Part shown: positions 36,294 through 49,603 of the stretch, in pieces
Layout of the letters: each line of letters opens with the position of its first letter
Numbering within the stretch: the stretch's first letter is position 1
Assembly: GCA_963978905.1 (NCBI GenBank)
Contig: OZ022260.1
Span: forward strand, 38,190,259 to 38,254,258
DNA length: 64,000 bases
Direction of reading: 5' to 3'
Origin: Trichostrongylus colubriformis
Lineage: Eukaryota > Nematoda > Chromadorea > Rhabditida > Trichostrongylidae
Made by a program: the position numbers and the translations under genes
The notes under the pieces: model-generated
Told to the model about the DNA's origin: nothing
The model's input: only the letters and a program-made list of their open reading frames with translations
Database searches by the model: none

Positions 36294-37191
36294 TTGAAGA
36301 AAAAATAGTTATCTCTTCAACTGATTACTTAATTCGAAACAACCACAGTTGAAAATAATTAATCAAATATAAACCTTCATTATTTTAGATAATTTTCACA
36401 GCTATTTCATGCTAATGAGCCTTTCATTCCCTCAAGATTGAATTAGCATACTACCTGCGCAAGTGATGTAAAGGTCCAACTGCATTCAAATGCCACTGAA
36501 GTAAAACGCGTGGCGCATTCCAGAAGGTCTACCGATCTTTCAACTTTCAATAAAGAACAGCGATCGATACAATTAAATTCCTTCTTGATCAAGGAAATTA
36601 GAAGACCTAGCAGCAACTCTACTATCGTAGATTAGGTTAATGACCGGATCAAAGAGAGCTGAAATGGTGAGAACTCGCTAATCGGCTTCATTCTCTAGTC
36701 ACACGCGAAGATGAAAAAGAACTAATCGAAAAACTTGTTATCAAGGTCGAGTCAGATCTTGTCGACACGCTGAGACGAATAGGCGTCGCCCAGCAGCCAG
36801 CCGCCCAACGGCATCATCACCGTGGTCGTCATCACAAACTTGATCTGAGGCCAAGTAAACGTGGCCCGTGGGCGATGAAAGGCTGCTCAGCGCCATGACT
36901 GGCAGTGGGAAGTGGACAGACATTTTCGGTCGGCGCGATGGTGGTGTTGACCTTGAAGACACACTGCCACATACAGCCAAGCGCCGTAGTGCATTGAGGA
37001 AATGAAAGCGAACAATAGCGCGATCGCTCAACTACTCTGAACTGATGAAGGGCTGTGAACATATATTGAAAAAACTAGTTATGAGGTATTCAGTACGTTC
37101 ACGCCGCGTCTCCCACTCGAGCACCTTATAAACACTTTTAAATGCGTGTGTTACGGTGGATTACGGTTATTTTCAAGGCGGGAGCACTTAC

Positions 37192-37363
37192 ACATGGTGT
37201 TGTGTGCTTGATCGGACTGGCCGCCGAGATGATCGATGAGATCGTAATTTAGCCCCGTCGTCCGAAAAAAAAGGTGTGGCCGCAAACACGATGATTGTCC
37301 ATTTTGAGCGTTGGCATGGGAAATGATAACCTTGACTTGGCGAGGAGTGGTCAAAGTTAACAC
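37192..37363 (-). CDS. Possible internal exon, unknown protein
   Basis: Acceptor TTTCCAG/GTGTTAAC and donor ATGT/GTAAGTGC frame 172 nt reading VLTLTTPRQVKVIIS, then TTGLNYDLIDHLGGQSDQAHNTM. A second frame is also open across it, and no compatible neighbours were found; 36741-37062 (-) is a GC-rich stretch open in several frames. Confidence 0.22.
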
Positions 37364-37689
37364 CTGGAAACTGCTGAAGATTGGTAATCAGGCGCAACTC
37401 AAAATAGACGGAAGCATTACATTTAATCATGGTCTTCAGGAAGGAGAAGAGCCCCATGTCTTCCAACTCTTTGAGGAAGTGCCACGAATTCAACTGTCAT
37501 GCGCGAAAGCTCTACAGTAACACATTGCAATTATATGATCGAAAAATCAATGGCTTAATCTTCCGGATCGGTTTGATAGAGTTGAGCCCCCCTGGAAGGC
37601 TGGATGGTGATGTAAAGATGGAGTAACAAAAACTGCGCTTCATTCACCTAATGAATCAGTTTCCCTAGAAGCCTAGAAACCCTAATGAT

Positions 37690-37835
37690 ACATACTAAGG
37701 TAAACGTGGTGAGGTGACGGGTAGCGCGCTCCCACTCACATGTTTCGGGGATCAAATCTTGCATTAATGCTTGCCCAGGCCAAGCAAGCCTTGCATCCCT
37801 CCGGAATGGGTGAATTGGTATATGAACATAGAAGC
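37690..37835 (+). repeat. tRNA-like SINE copy
   Basis: GGTGACGGGTAGCGCGCTCCC (A-box-like), TTCGGGGATCAAATC (B-box-like), then CCAGGCCAAGCAAGCC and CTCCGGAATGGGTGAATTGG. Longest copy in the window. Confidence 0.55.
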
Positions 37836-38029
37836 CTGAGTAATTCACCGGCTAGCCCTTGCAATTTATACATTGCAGCCACACAATCAGGTAATAGTTA
37901 CTGCTATTGTGAAAACAAAAAAAGAGGGTCCTATTTGGTCCTCGTGGGGAGGGGTCGTATTGAAGCGGCCAATTCCTTCGATACTTGGGAGTACCCTGCC
38001 ACCGCGATTCCAAATGAACTATAATGCGT

Positions 38030-40300
38030 GGATATCTCAAAAAGGGATAGATTCCAGCCAAAAACTTCATCCCTTCATTTTTAATGACAATATTGCGGAA
38101 AATTTGAGACTCAATCAAAAAGTCCATCAACAATTCAAAAAATGACTGAACCTCAAAGAAGAGGCCTAAAGATGCAGTGCGAATAATGAAAAGAAAATGA
38201 GTATGGAAGAAAATGACGACACAATTGAACGTTAGCTATCATAGATGGCAAATAAGCGCAAAGAAACGAGTTCAGTCCGGAGGGTCACGCTACACTCCTA
38301 ACGTGATCTATAATGACTGCCTCTCATTCAGCTCCTGTTTTCGGCATGAACTCCCTCTTTCCCCACCCCCCTCCCGAGCCCTTCCATATAATAATTTTAG
38401 AATTAAAATTGTCTGATCATTACTAAGAAAATGCACAAAGACTATAGTTTGTTTTCAAGGCATTTTTAGGAGAACAGAGGTACAAAGACGACTAAAACAT
38501 CTAAGAAAACAGCCCTAACGAAAATAAAAAAAGTTTCAGAAGGAAGCACACGACAAAGAAAAGTAAGCAAGAAACTTGGAACAAAAAGTTTCCAACGAAA
38601 CGGAATGGAGCACCAGCCGACTACTTTCGCCTATACGCCACGCATCAGACTTCAATTCATAATCTCGGTGCCATCTAAAGGCTTATTTAACCAATTAAAT
38701 AGTTCTGTGGGCAGTAGATGTACGGTCAGGATTGTTCTTTGCGACAAGTGCACCCTGAAGCGCCAAATCGATGGGATTAAGGGCTTGTGACTTCGCTGAG
38801 AACTAATATAAGATTTGATCCACAGTTCTTGTGTGCGGTTGTGATGCCAATCGCTACTGCTCACGGAATACTTGCTCCTGAGGAGGTCGGAGAGGGGCTT
38901 GAGCAATTACAATAAAACCGTAAAACATAGTTAGAGAGGAACCACTCCTTCGCTCTCGTTCTGCGCCTCCCCAAGTGGTGCACTCAGCAGAGCTCCACCC
39001 ATTCAAGCTCAAGGGGAGTCAGCTTTATTTTTTACGTCTGCGCTCTCACCACCTGGGTAGAGATGCAGACAATGGGGTCAAGATACTTCCCAAGCAATTT
39101 TTATCACTCCCAACGGACCAAACATAACGCCATCTCGTCGAAGTTCTTAAAACCGCAAGCTCGATCCTATGTGGAATACACATGTTTGAGGAATTGTAAA
39201 GTAAACTGAGTGCATGAGGTTTATTTTCATGAATTACCACTATTCAGCTTAGGCTGATTCTGTAACGAGAGGATCTGACTGGCTATAATCGGCACCGACC
39301 AATGGCAGCTCTGAAAAAGCCCTGAACGCTTCCTCGTGGTTTCACTGGGAAGCTGTGGCTCTAAAGCAGGTGCAGAGTCTAACTTCCTTACAAGAAAGTT
39401 TATCGAGGCAAATGAGAGAATAAAGAACTTTTGCACAACGCCTAAACCTTAGAAAAAGACAAAAAAGGAAGTGAAAAGTCGTGAAGGTAGTAGAGGAACG
39501 TAGCGTAGCTAGCATGACAAAATGCTGAGTCATCGCAATTCCTGTTTATTTATTTATTTATTTGTTTACGCGTTCTGTGACGCGCCATCATAAATACAAA
39601 GCTGTAGGTGGGACTGAGGCATGTAAAAGTTGAACAAGAAGCACTCCTAATATTAGCGAACCAACTAAATTCTCAAGACGAAAACATCTCAAATACTATA
39701 GATGAGAGAACTTCACATTGGACTTAAAATTTGAAAAAAGCTCCTTTCACTATGGTGGCCGATAGATAGTCTTTCTTGGACATAATGGTAAAAGTAGGCG
39801 TGGAAGTGGAGCTGTCCACAGTACTGAACTAGCACGCAACCTAGGAAAGCTAGCATACAGCTTCGGTAATAACGCCCGATTTCCCTACTTGGGTGAATCT
39901 TGAATAGACTACGACCACAGGCTAAGGAAGTAACGCACGAAACAGGCTTCTACTACCTAATTCAGGCGCCCAATGTGATAAATCAGTCAAATCATCAGTT
40001 TCAGAGATCAATATCGGGTTGTAAGAGAAGATAACGAAACGTTTAAACGACCAACTAAATGAAGACTTTTCATTCAACATGGAATCCTATCCCATAACTT
40101 TCAACTGACTCATCTCAATGTATGACACTTTACACAACATGCGGAGATTGCCCTTGTAATTGAATTAGCTCTACATATGTAATACACCGGTACGGTCGAT
40201 TGCGGAGAAATAAAAAGCGGACCAGAGCGATGTTTTTTATTTCTAGGAAAATTTTCAATCATCCTATTTCATTTATTAATTTAAATTTATTTCATTGATA
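38030..40300. other. No gene seen
   Basis: Unique-looking AT-rich DNA. Short open frames on both strands carry no recognisable motif. A short TTTA run lies at 39548-39565. Confidence 0.5.
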
Positions 40301-40303
40301 ATT

Positions 40304-40628
40304 TCTCAACAAGGGATCGATGAAAACAGGAAATTTTATCACTTTTCAATTTTTGATAACTGCTGATTTTCGACGAGCCTGTGATGCGAAAGTTGTTACA
40401 GGTATGCTGGGTTATGGGTAAAAGCTTCGGTCTCGGACGGGACTCGAACCCGCACTGAAAGCAAAGAGTGCGGGTTAGAGTGCCGTTCGAGACCGGAGCT
40501 TTTGCCCATAACTCATTGTCAGCATGCTTGTAACAACTTGAGCATCGCAGGCTGCGACGAAAATCAGCAGCTATCAAAAACCAGAAGAGGATAAAGTTTT
40601 AGGCCCTTTAATCAATCCCTTGTTGAGA
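40304..40628. mobile_element. Foldback element with a pol III B-box in one arm
   Basis: Imperfect palindrome of about 325 bp: TCTCAACAAGGGAT at the left pairs with ATCAATCCCTTGTTGAGA at the right; AAAAGCTTCGGTCTCG pairs with CGAGACCGGAGCTTTT; the centre is CCCGCAC/GTGCGGG. On the minus strand the left arm holds GCGGGTTCGAGTCCCG, an exact tRNA T-arm-like B box. It does not fold as a whole tRNA. Confidence 0.75.
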
Positions 40629-40769
40629 TGTGCTGCCTCGTCTAGTTCCATCCATAATTGTTGTGGCAAGTGAATGCGATTTGGGCTACACAATGACCTG
40701 CAAGGGCCAGGTGATATACAATTCAGTGCTTATATTTTCTCAGATAAGTTTGATACCAATCACCTATCC

Positions 40770-40865
40770 TGAGGGAATAAGGTTTGGTTGGTCTAAGCGG
40801 GCACTGAGAAGAGATTCGATCCCTGCACCACAAAACTGGGAGTGCGTCACCTGTTACAACATCAG
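40770..40865 (-). repeat. tRNA-like SINE copy
   Basis: Minus strand: CAGGTGACGCACTCCCAG, GTGCAGGGATCGAATC (good B box), then GACCAACCAAACC. Aligns block by block with 31575 and 37690. Confidence 0.6.
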
Positions 40866-42227
40866 TTCTGCCCACCATTGATTACTTACTCCATATACTG
40901 ATTTCCGATTTCCATTCTTTTTTTTTAAAACCTGTTTTTTGGTTTTATATTTGCTTCATCCAAAGAGACACTAGTTCAACTGGTACCTTGGGATTATCAA
41001 AACTACAACTCACACAACTGAAAAAAAAACAATTTAAGATATATTTAATGTAAAACTACATTTTACAAAAATTACAAAACTGAAAAAATACGTTTTAAGA
41101 TTTACTTGATGTGCGATCGAAAATAAAATACCATACCCACCAAAAAAGTCATCGAAATGGCAGCTTTCATAAACAACCTTATAAGCATCGTATGTATCAA
41201 GTTCCGATTCTCCTTTGCCAATTTTCAAAACAATAATTTCAACTTTTTGCTGCAAATATTGTTCAACATGGTCCACAGAGTTCCGGCGCTTCTCAAACAG
41301 TTTGCCCGTGTCAGAATAAAGGCAGCTTCAAGGTGATACTTTTTGCGGATCAATGTGGGCTTGGGGGATAAGCAATGTGGTGCAAGCTGAAGTTCACATT
41401 CCTAAAATTTTTCTTTGTTATTACATGGTTTAGAAATGAGGCTGTGACAAGTGTTTTGCGTGCTGTCAGGTGTATGTGGTGCAATGCTACACAGTACACG
41501 CAATACACGACTGTGTATCATACTGCGTCTACCCCCACCCCCCCCCCCCCCCCAATGCACATTGACCCATTTTTGCATATCTCCCTTCGAAAGTTTTTTC
41601 CACTGGATGATTATGTTCAGAAAGTAGTAAGGGGCAACAGAAGTAACTGGACCCAACGGTGATTTTCAGAGGCTAAAAAAGGTGCAAAAGATGTTCAGGG
41701 TCTTCAGTCAGTTGAGAATATTTTGAATTTTCAGCTCTTATGTACAAAGCATAACCGATTCCGAATGTAAAAATCGTAAGAATAAATAATATGGTGAAAG
41801 GAAAAATTGAATAACTAAGTTGAATAATTTAGCCAAGGGTCTTCTACTGCACGATGTCATAAAAGCAGCTTCTTGTGGAACATTCCAACAAAGATGCAAG
41901 GCTTTCCAAAGAGGGGTTAGGCGCTCTTTGGAAATTCGATTATAATACGTTAATGGGAAAATTGAGAAATGGGAAAATGGGGAAGTAGTTTTGACGTAGA
42001 ACATGTAAAGGAAAGTAGCAGAACAGAAAAAAACGCCAGATGTCCCACAGATGTTCGGCTAGTCAACAAATTTTTGTTGCCGTTTATGACAAAGTGGGAA
42101 CTCAAACGTATCTAGAATGTGCCGCACATAACTACTCCTGAAAGTTACTGCGTTGACATATGTTCAAGTCAGACTTTATATATTACGCTGCATTCTTGAA
42201 CAGATCTGGTACTCATCAATCGTCCTG

Positions 42228-42300
42228 AGAATGTGATTACCGCCGAAGAATCGAACTAGCTCTTACGTAAACACTATGCGGGACTTTTCACCATTACACC
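42228..42300 (-). repeat. tRNA-like sequence, probable SINE head
   Basis: Minus strand TGGTGTAATGGTGAAAAG and, 35 bp on, CTAGTTCGATTCTTCGG match A and B boxes. The T stem does not pair properly, so it is not called a tRNA gene. Confidence 0.4.
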
Positions 42301-44041
42301 ATAAGCTGTCATCATTAGCAAGGTAAGCCAATGACCTGAATGTTACCGGAAAATACAAAGAAACGTGAAAGTAAAAGTTGAGTGATAACAGAAACATTAG
42401 AGGCCGTCGCCTTGGTAATCGATTGATCCGAAACTACGCGTTTTCATATAAGTTATTACTGTTCAATTATTGTTAGTCCGAGTAGCAGAGAGAATAGTTG
42501 AACTTCATTAAAGAGTGCCACCTACTCCCTTGAGAATACAAGCGTTGGCCAGTTAAAACACATTTTATCCATGGCCCATTCGCAAAAGAAAGTTTTCCAG
42601 CAGAAACTTTCTCTTCTAGACCTTGTTCTTGTTTCAGCGCTTACATAAAACTTTTGGGTGGGGTTAGCGCGGTGGGCGGAGCTGCTACTTGTCGTCCGCG
42701 TAAAAACTCCTGAGCATCGGTGTCCCAATCGTAGAACGTATGAAAAGGTAAAATCAGTAACGGATCACTGGGATTCTTGCAACTCACGGCTCGTATCGAC
42801 ACATTCAAGCAATTCTGCAAGTTTGAATGGAAGTCTACTATGTGGCGTATTCCAAATTCTCCAGATATATTAATACTCGTGAAAGATTGTCGAATTATAC
42901 TATACATACTCCACAAGAATTGACTGGAGATAGAAAGCTACTGCAAGGATCTAGTACGCTCCCGGAAAATCAAATAGTAAAGAGGGAAAGAGGGAAATTT
43001 CATAACCCTTAAAAACTAAGCATATCGATCTGATCGATGAGAGATCTTATCGATTAAAGGAATACTAGTTCAATATCAGAGAAAAGCTTCGACACGCAAG
43101 GAATTTCGTTAAATTTGAGATCGCTGTAACTTAATAAATCAGCTGTGCTCCAGACCAGCCGGTTATCCTACAACTACTTCTTCTAATAACACAATCAGAC
43201 GATAGAAAAATAAGAGATAATTAAAGGAAAACATAATTTTGAAATGGATAGACCTTTAATCTCAATGAAATGCGGAAACTATTCGAGATTCGTTAGTTTT
43301 CTTCGACGACGTCCACAAAAAAGTCGACGTAAATCAGCTGCAACTCGTTCTCGATCACATATGATTACAACGATGTGGTGGTGGTCGTGGCCTGGCGGCG
43401 GCATCAGGTGGGTGGGTGCTGAGAGACGTCGAGGGCAAATAGAGCGCCAGCGCCACACAGTGTTCGTCACTTCACTGCGACGGCGACATTTCATAGAGCA
43501 GCATATATTATGTACAGAGAAGATGGCAAGGGATCCACCCAGCCGATGCGTTCACGACGTGTGTCATAAGTAAGTAAATCTTGCGGAAACACTTACGGAC
43601 ATTGTCGGTAAACATACGAAAATAAACTTGCTTCACTCACTGACTGGGATTACGACGTAGTGAAATGTTACGTAGATTAAAGGACAGTGAAATTTAGAAA
43701 AATCAAATAATGGGATAGTCCACGAGAATTCCATGACCCTAATACCTCTCAAAATCACTGTACTAGATTAAATACATGAACAGAAACGCGAAAAAAAACG
43801 AGGACTTCTCTCTATTTCAGAGCAGAAATCGAAAAACCGGAAGAAGGACAACTGGTCTGGATTCCCGCCGAGCAACATTCGAACAGTCGTCGGTGTGCAC
43901 AGAGCAGTTCAAATTTTCGCGCTCAGTGTTGATATTCTTCTCACTCTGCGTCCCTGACCACATGACCGTCGCCACTTTCACCTAGAGCCCTTGCGGCCGC
44001 ACCATCTTCGACGCCCACCTTCGAACGTCACCTATCCTATC

Positions 44042-45155
44042 TATCTATCTATTATATATAAAGCGCTAAGCCGTCTGTCCCTCCGTCTGTCACGAAATTA
44101 GGTATCATATGAAAAACGACCTGTGCAGATGGGGCCAAGTGTGGTATGGGTAGGGCATGGGACAGGAAGTAAAGACCACACATGGACCAAATTAAGCTCC
44201 GCCCACGGGGGCGGGGCGTGCACTGGAATGTTTGGTTTTCAGCCCGAAAATGTTGATTACATTCGAACGTGCTCCTAACGTAGGGAGAAAATGGATTTAG
44301 GTCAGGGATGAGTTTCTGAAGGTCAGGAAAGAATGCAGGGCACAGTGGGCGGGGCATTTAAAGTGGTGGGCGGAGCTTGGACGTTACATGAAAAACGACC
44401 TGTGGAGATGGGGACAAATGCGGTATGGGTAGGGCATGGGACACTAAGTAAAGACCACACATGGACCAAGTTAAGCTCCGCCCATAATGGGCGGGGCCGT
44501 CGTGGAATGTTCAAAAATTGTTGATTGGGTTCGAATGTGCCCCAAACATAGGGAGAAGATGGATCAAGGTCAGGGATGAGTTTCTGAAGGTCAGGAAAGA
44601 ATGCAGGGCACAGTGGGCGGAGCATTTAAATTGGTGGGCGGAGCTTGGACGTTACATGAAAAAAGACCTGTGGAGATGGGGACAAATGTGGTATGGGTAA
44701 GGCATGGGACACTAAGTAAAGACCAAACATGGACCAAGTTAAGCTCCGCTCATAATGGGGGGGGGGGGCCGTCGTGGAATGTTCAAAAATTGTTGATTGT
44801 GTTCGAATGTGCCCCAAACATAGGGAGAAGATGGATCAAGGTCAGGGATGAGTTTCTGAAGGTCAGGAAAGAATGCAGGGCACAGTGGGCGTAGCATTTA
44901 AATTGGTGGGCGGAGCTTGGACGTTACATGAAAAACGACCTGTGGAGATGGGGACAAGTTTGGATGGGTATAGCATGGGACAAGAAGTGAAGACCACGCA
45001 TGGACTAATTTAAGCTCCGCCCACGGTGGGCTGGGTGTGCACTGAAATACTCTGTCCTCAATAAAAGAGCAATACAGGCCGACCTACTGACGCACATGGT
45101 GTTTCGCGCACAGTAGTGTGCGCCCGCCAACTGGTTTCTATTATATCTCAGCCGG
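44042..45155. mobile_element. Non-autonomous element with internal tandem units, copy 2 (inverted)
   Basis: Reverse orientation of the 13953-14800 element with the same ends (CTATCTATC, TATATATAAAGCGCT and GTCTGTCACG on the left; GCGCACAGTAGTGTGCGC and CCAACTGG on the right). The block GCAGGGCACAGTGGGCG occurs at 44335, 44602 and 44874, giving a period near 270 bp and three or more units. A 12-G run interrupts the second to third unit (44757-44768). Confidence 0.8.
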
Positions 45156-46059
45156 ATGCTTTTTTTCGCTTGAAGCAAATACAACATAATTATATGGGTA
45201 ATTTAAGAATTTAAATTTCCGTGAAGGATTCATAGGCCATGCGTTCAATTTTCATCGGAGAATCTTTTGAACGCGCACTGGGCTTTTACAACCTAGGGAT
45301 GCGGGCTAATGCTAACGTTTACTCCTTGAAACAGCCATGTTGAAGCCAAACACAACTGATTCCGACTGAAGCCCCTCAAATAAATTGATGCCTACGTGTG
45401 GATGGTATAAAGACACCGGCAGATCATAGTGTGGTGTCGAGAAATCGCTTATTTCATCAACCCCTCCCCCCTAGACCAGGCTCCAAATACGACCCCAAGT
45501 GCAGCTATCCCATTCTAGGTCGCAATGGGACAAGAGGTGGGGGCAAGTACCCCAGGAAGGGCAAAAACCTCAAAAAATCAAGCATCTCATTATCTTCCAA
45601 TACCTACCCTGAGAAATACCGAATATTAAATCCTTCCTTCCCTCAACTTTTGAAGGCAAAAAACAACCCTCGTACAAAAATTCTCCAATTCTTGTACCCT
45701 ACTTATAAGCACTATATGACAGCTTTCTGCCTAATAATTACTATATTTCTTGGATCGAATTATATATTGGAACTAATTAATCACTCAGAAAATGTTATTT
45801 AAGGAACACATATTGCGCCGCGCATTTTCATTCAATCATTTTAATGAGGTCCATGCAGTGGCTGATGGGCGGATCAATTTTTTATTCTATTGGAGCGCCT
45901 TGGTATTATCCGATCCAATAACTAGTGATTACAGGTTTGCTTTTCCCTCGGGATGAATGTGCCGGAGCGTCAAAAATGAAAATAGAGGTGATCGGTAGGT
46001 TGGTAATGTATGAGAGGAGCGCCATCACCCACAAGGAGTTATTTGGAACTCCAATTCGA

Positions 46060-46340
46060 ATCCCCCATCACTCAGTCTCCCGTGGGCTTACTTCGCGATG
46101 AAAATCGTCCACGGAAAACTGAGCTTCTCTCTTACATATATATTTATGTTGTGTATGCCTAATGTGGGCACAAAAAGCCTCTTCCGGGTGGGCGGGACAT
46201 CCAAGTAAGTGCCTGCCCTGTCGTTCGCCGCGGACGACCACGTATTGTAGGAACAGAAAGTTACGTGAGCAGTCCCCCTCTCCATTCAAACGCGGCGGAT
46301 GACGAAGCGGGGCTTCTACTCGCAGGCTCCGCCCACCTGG
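46060..46340. repeat. Dispersed repeat, related to 50650-50890
   Basis: Shares GTAAGTGCCTGCCCTGTCGT with GTAAATGCCCGTCCCATCGT at 50675 and a CCGTG-GGAAAAC block. Open frames inside (46068-46289) are taken as repeat artefacts. Confidence 0.4.
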
Positions 46341-47524
46341 CCGAGGATTTGGGGAGCTGTATCATAGCCGAATTCCCACGTTTTCGCGTGGAACTTGCTT
46401 ACCACTTCTGCCACATTTAATGGTGATGAATTAACGGCTGAAAATATACTGATAGAAGCGGTGAATCATTAGGCGTCCTATAAGAGATCTTGAAATCACT
46501 GTCAAAGCTGCAGCTTGATTTAGCAGAAAATTTATTATGATAGATTGAAATATGATTAATATTATAGATAAGATCGATATCTTGACAACTATTCAAGTGG
46601 ACCATATTTCCCGGTGAAAATCACTGCCTGCTGTTTTGCGGTTGGAATTTTCAACCGGAATATAAAGGGAAAATAGTTTGCATATGCAAATTAGTAAGTA
46701 AAAAATCATAATGAAAATGACTGCGACTGAAGAGAACTGCGCTGGATAGAATACCGCTGCTGAAATGTCTATAAAAGCAGACCACCTGCTATGACCATCT
46801 GGAATACCAGGCCCCTTTGAAAAAGACAAAAAAGCGCAAAAACGTGACAAGATTTCCTCTTGGATGGTATTTCCGATGAAAAACTCAAATGAAACACTCG
46901 AGCTGAGGTCATGCGCAACCACCATTGTCATTGTCATTGCCATTGAGTTGCTACAATGTCAGGTTAAAAGTTCAGCGCGATGATGGATGGCCGATGAAGT
47001 ACAATGGAGGAAAAATGGCGGGAATATCTATGACAAGAGTGTCCCTCCTGAGTGGGCTCCAACCTCAAAAGTCAGCCTCTCAAAAATTTTCAAACTGAAT
47101 AGCCAACCACCCAAGATTTTTTGAGCTGAATAGTCAGCCTTCCAAAATTTAAAAAAAAACTCGGGATTCGTGAAGAGATTAAGCAGCTAGACAGAAAATC
47201 ATTTGAGCGGGGGGGGGGGGGGGGGAGGGGGCTTGAAATGGACCAGCCACCGAGTTTTCATGATCAAATCTGATTATCCATGGCTAGACGTCTGGTCAAC
47301 CGTGGTGGCTACATAATGACAGGCAGCGGTCTCCAAACTGAAAAAACGTCACTTGAAGCGGCATGCCCTTTTATGTTCCCGATCACCCACAGTGATCAAG
47401 GGCACAATCATTTGAACTGTGATCCACAACATACGTCTGACGTTCTCTCTTCTCTCCCTTTCAACATGAAATTTGGGCAGAACTCCACAGTGATTATGGA
47501 TATTATCGCGGTTTTAGAGACAAT

Positions 47525-47600
47525 GTGGGGTGATGGCAAACAGCGTCGCTACTGCTCATATAGTTCTAGGATCAAATCTCAGATCACCTGATTAGACGCT
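47525..47600 (+). repeat. tRNA-like SINE copy
   Basis: GGGGTGATGGCAAACAGCG then TTCTAGGATCAAATCTC at the usual spacing. Confidence 0.45.
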
Positions 47601-48229
47601 ACCTGACACAGCTGGGAGGACACAAGTTTATGGAACGGCTCACCCGACTGACCATCATATACATAGTCCAGTGCGCTTATAAGCTAACACCTAACATTAT
47701 GAATAGAAATCAAATACATGGCGCATTCCAGGAAAGCCTTAAATTCGCAGTGACTTCTTATATAATTTTGTGCTGTGCCGTATTTCTACAGTACATAGAT
47801 TGAAGAGTCAATGAGTGATATGATAAAAAGTTCAAAATCAAAAATAATAATAATAAAATATAAATGTAAATTACATAATAATAATAATTTGCTCCAGTTG
47901 TCAACCCAGGGCGAGGATTCGATACTTCTTATGATCTTTAGAGAATCCACAGTGTGAGATGGGGAAGGGGAAGGTGGACATCGAGATCGGGGTAGTTCTA
48001 GTCCAACTATGATCACACAACCACACAATACTCAGGAATGATCCGAAGTCAGGCACAAAGGTCACTTTAAAACTAGCGTAGTTCGAGGCAAAGGTAAAAA
48101 ACAGGTAAATACTTAGGAGAAATCGGATCCCGAACAGCTGAAAAGTATTTTCTGAAACGTCTCCGAACAGCCGATGGATCAGGTGGAGTGTCGTAGAGCA
48201 GGTAAAACCGGAACGGAAGTAAAATCAAA

Positions 48230-48620
48230 AAAGCTGGAAAATCAGTCTGCCGAGAATGTACCATGCATTCATATCGATTTCGAAATGTAGGCGTATTTGT
48301 ACGGGCCGCGCATATTCACAGTAACTCGGATAGATCCAAAATGTGTTCGAAGGCACCGGCAGGGATAGGTCTGCCAGATTGTGGAATATGAAAGTAAGGG
48401 GGCTAAGCAGTGAAACAGTAAGAAAGAGCGAGATAAAACGAAAAAAAAACATGGAAACAGAAGCCCGAACCCACTTTTCTCTCTTGCGCCTTCTGCGTCA
48501 GTAGCCGGGGGTAGATCGCAGACGGGCTAGAGGCAAATCAGCCGGCCGCGGACGATGTCTTGCCTTCACTGGCAACTCGTCCGACTGATGAACTGCAGAA
48601 CGGCACGCCCTGCTGCGAGA
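48230..48620 (-). repeat. Family A dispersed repeat, reversed
   Basis: ATATGAAAGTAAGGGGGCTAAGCAG at 48386 is the complement of the family tail; the head region is at 48500-48620. Confidence 0.55.
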
Positions 48621-49406
48621 TCGAAAAGACCCCAAGCCGCGCTTTTTCAATGCGACTTTCGCTATACATCACCTCTTCTGAAGTGGGAGGTTTATTTTCA
48701 GGAAACATGTGTTCCCAACTCTCAGTTTCTCCTTATCACTACCGGTGCCTTTAATCCAGCATATAACTATGTAATGGTATACCGCAGCTTCTGGACTATG
48801 TAAAACCTAAGATCAAAGAGTTGTAAATTAGGAGTGTAAACGAACGAAATTTAAAGGCACCGGGAGGGGGGCAAGGGCGGAATAACGTTTACGAAAACAA
48901 TGGCGTCTGAAAACAAACATATGGGTTCGGTAGATACAATGTGTAACGAAACCAGCGTTGAAAAACACGCCGTGAGACGGTATTTGGCCCCGGGGCGCGC
49001 TTCCGTCCGAACTGCAAGCTTCCGTGGCCGAGCCACGCTTCGTTCATTTTGAAGCTTGTCTTCGGCCTGATCTAACCTTATTTTTGAATTATTTCCTCTT
49101 TACTGTTTTCTAGTGACATATTTTACTTGTTTACTTATAGATCTTCTTAATTGTGCATTTCTATACCTCAAAATCTCAGAAGGGTGAAATAAAGTCGGGG
49201 GGAGACGCAACTTTGCGTCGACGTCGATGCTCCTTTCCCTTACTAGGCTTAGGCTAAAATTGATATCTCTTCCTCCCACATTAAAAAGCATCTGTCAAAG
49301 CATAGGTCTCATCAGCTTCAGCTTAACCCTAGGAAGGGAAAGAAGCTTTGACGTGGGTAAAAATTTTGCCTCTCCCCCCCCCCCCCCCTCCGACTTTATT
49401 TGATCC

Positions 49407-49603
49407 GTAAGTACATCTAGAAACAATATAAGAAAGAACAAAGTGAAAACTAAAAGGAAAAAACAAATCTGTATTAGAACCATCTTCTTTTGGCACCATG
49501 CCAAGGCGTCAAATTAGCGAGTTTGTGCAATGGCGGCCACTCAAGCTCGTCCACACTACGTCTGTTCTACCGTAAGCCAAAATTACCCCTCCTGGTGTCT
49601 TTA
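49407..49603. repeat. Dispersed repeat, partner of 4106-4303
   Basis: Same 195-bp sequence in the same orientation, preceded by a 15-C run (49374-49388). Confidence 0.75.

Noticed and set aside
42640..42916. Exon-like minus segment with GTGAGT donor (about 42795-42860)
   Set aside because: Overlaps the recurring TGGAATGCGCCAC motif and lacks a convincing acceptor.
43244..43985. Possible two-exon plus-strand gene (donor GTAAGTA near 43571, acceptor TATTTCAG near 43820)
   Set aside because: Arg-rich first part is open on both strands because of GC richness, and no family match; splice sites alone are not enough.
45398..45802. 134-codon open frame, plus strand
   Set aside because: Begins in an ATACGACCCC repeat fragment, AT-rich tail, no motif and no splice context.
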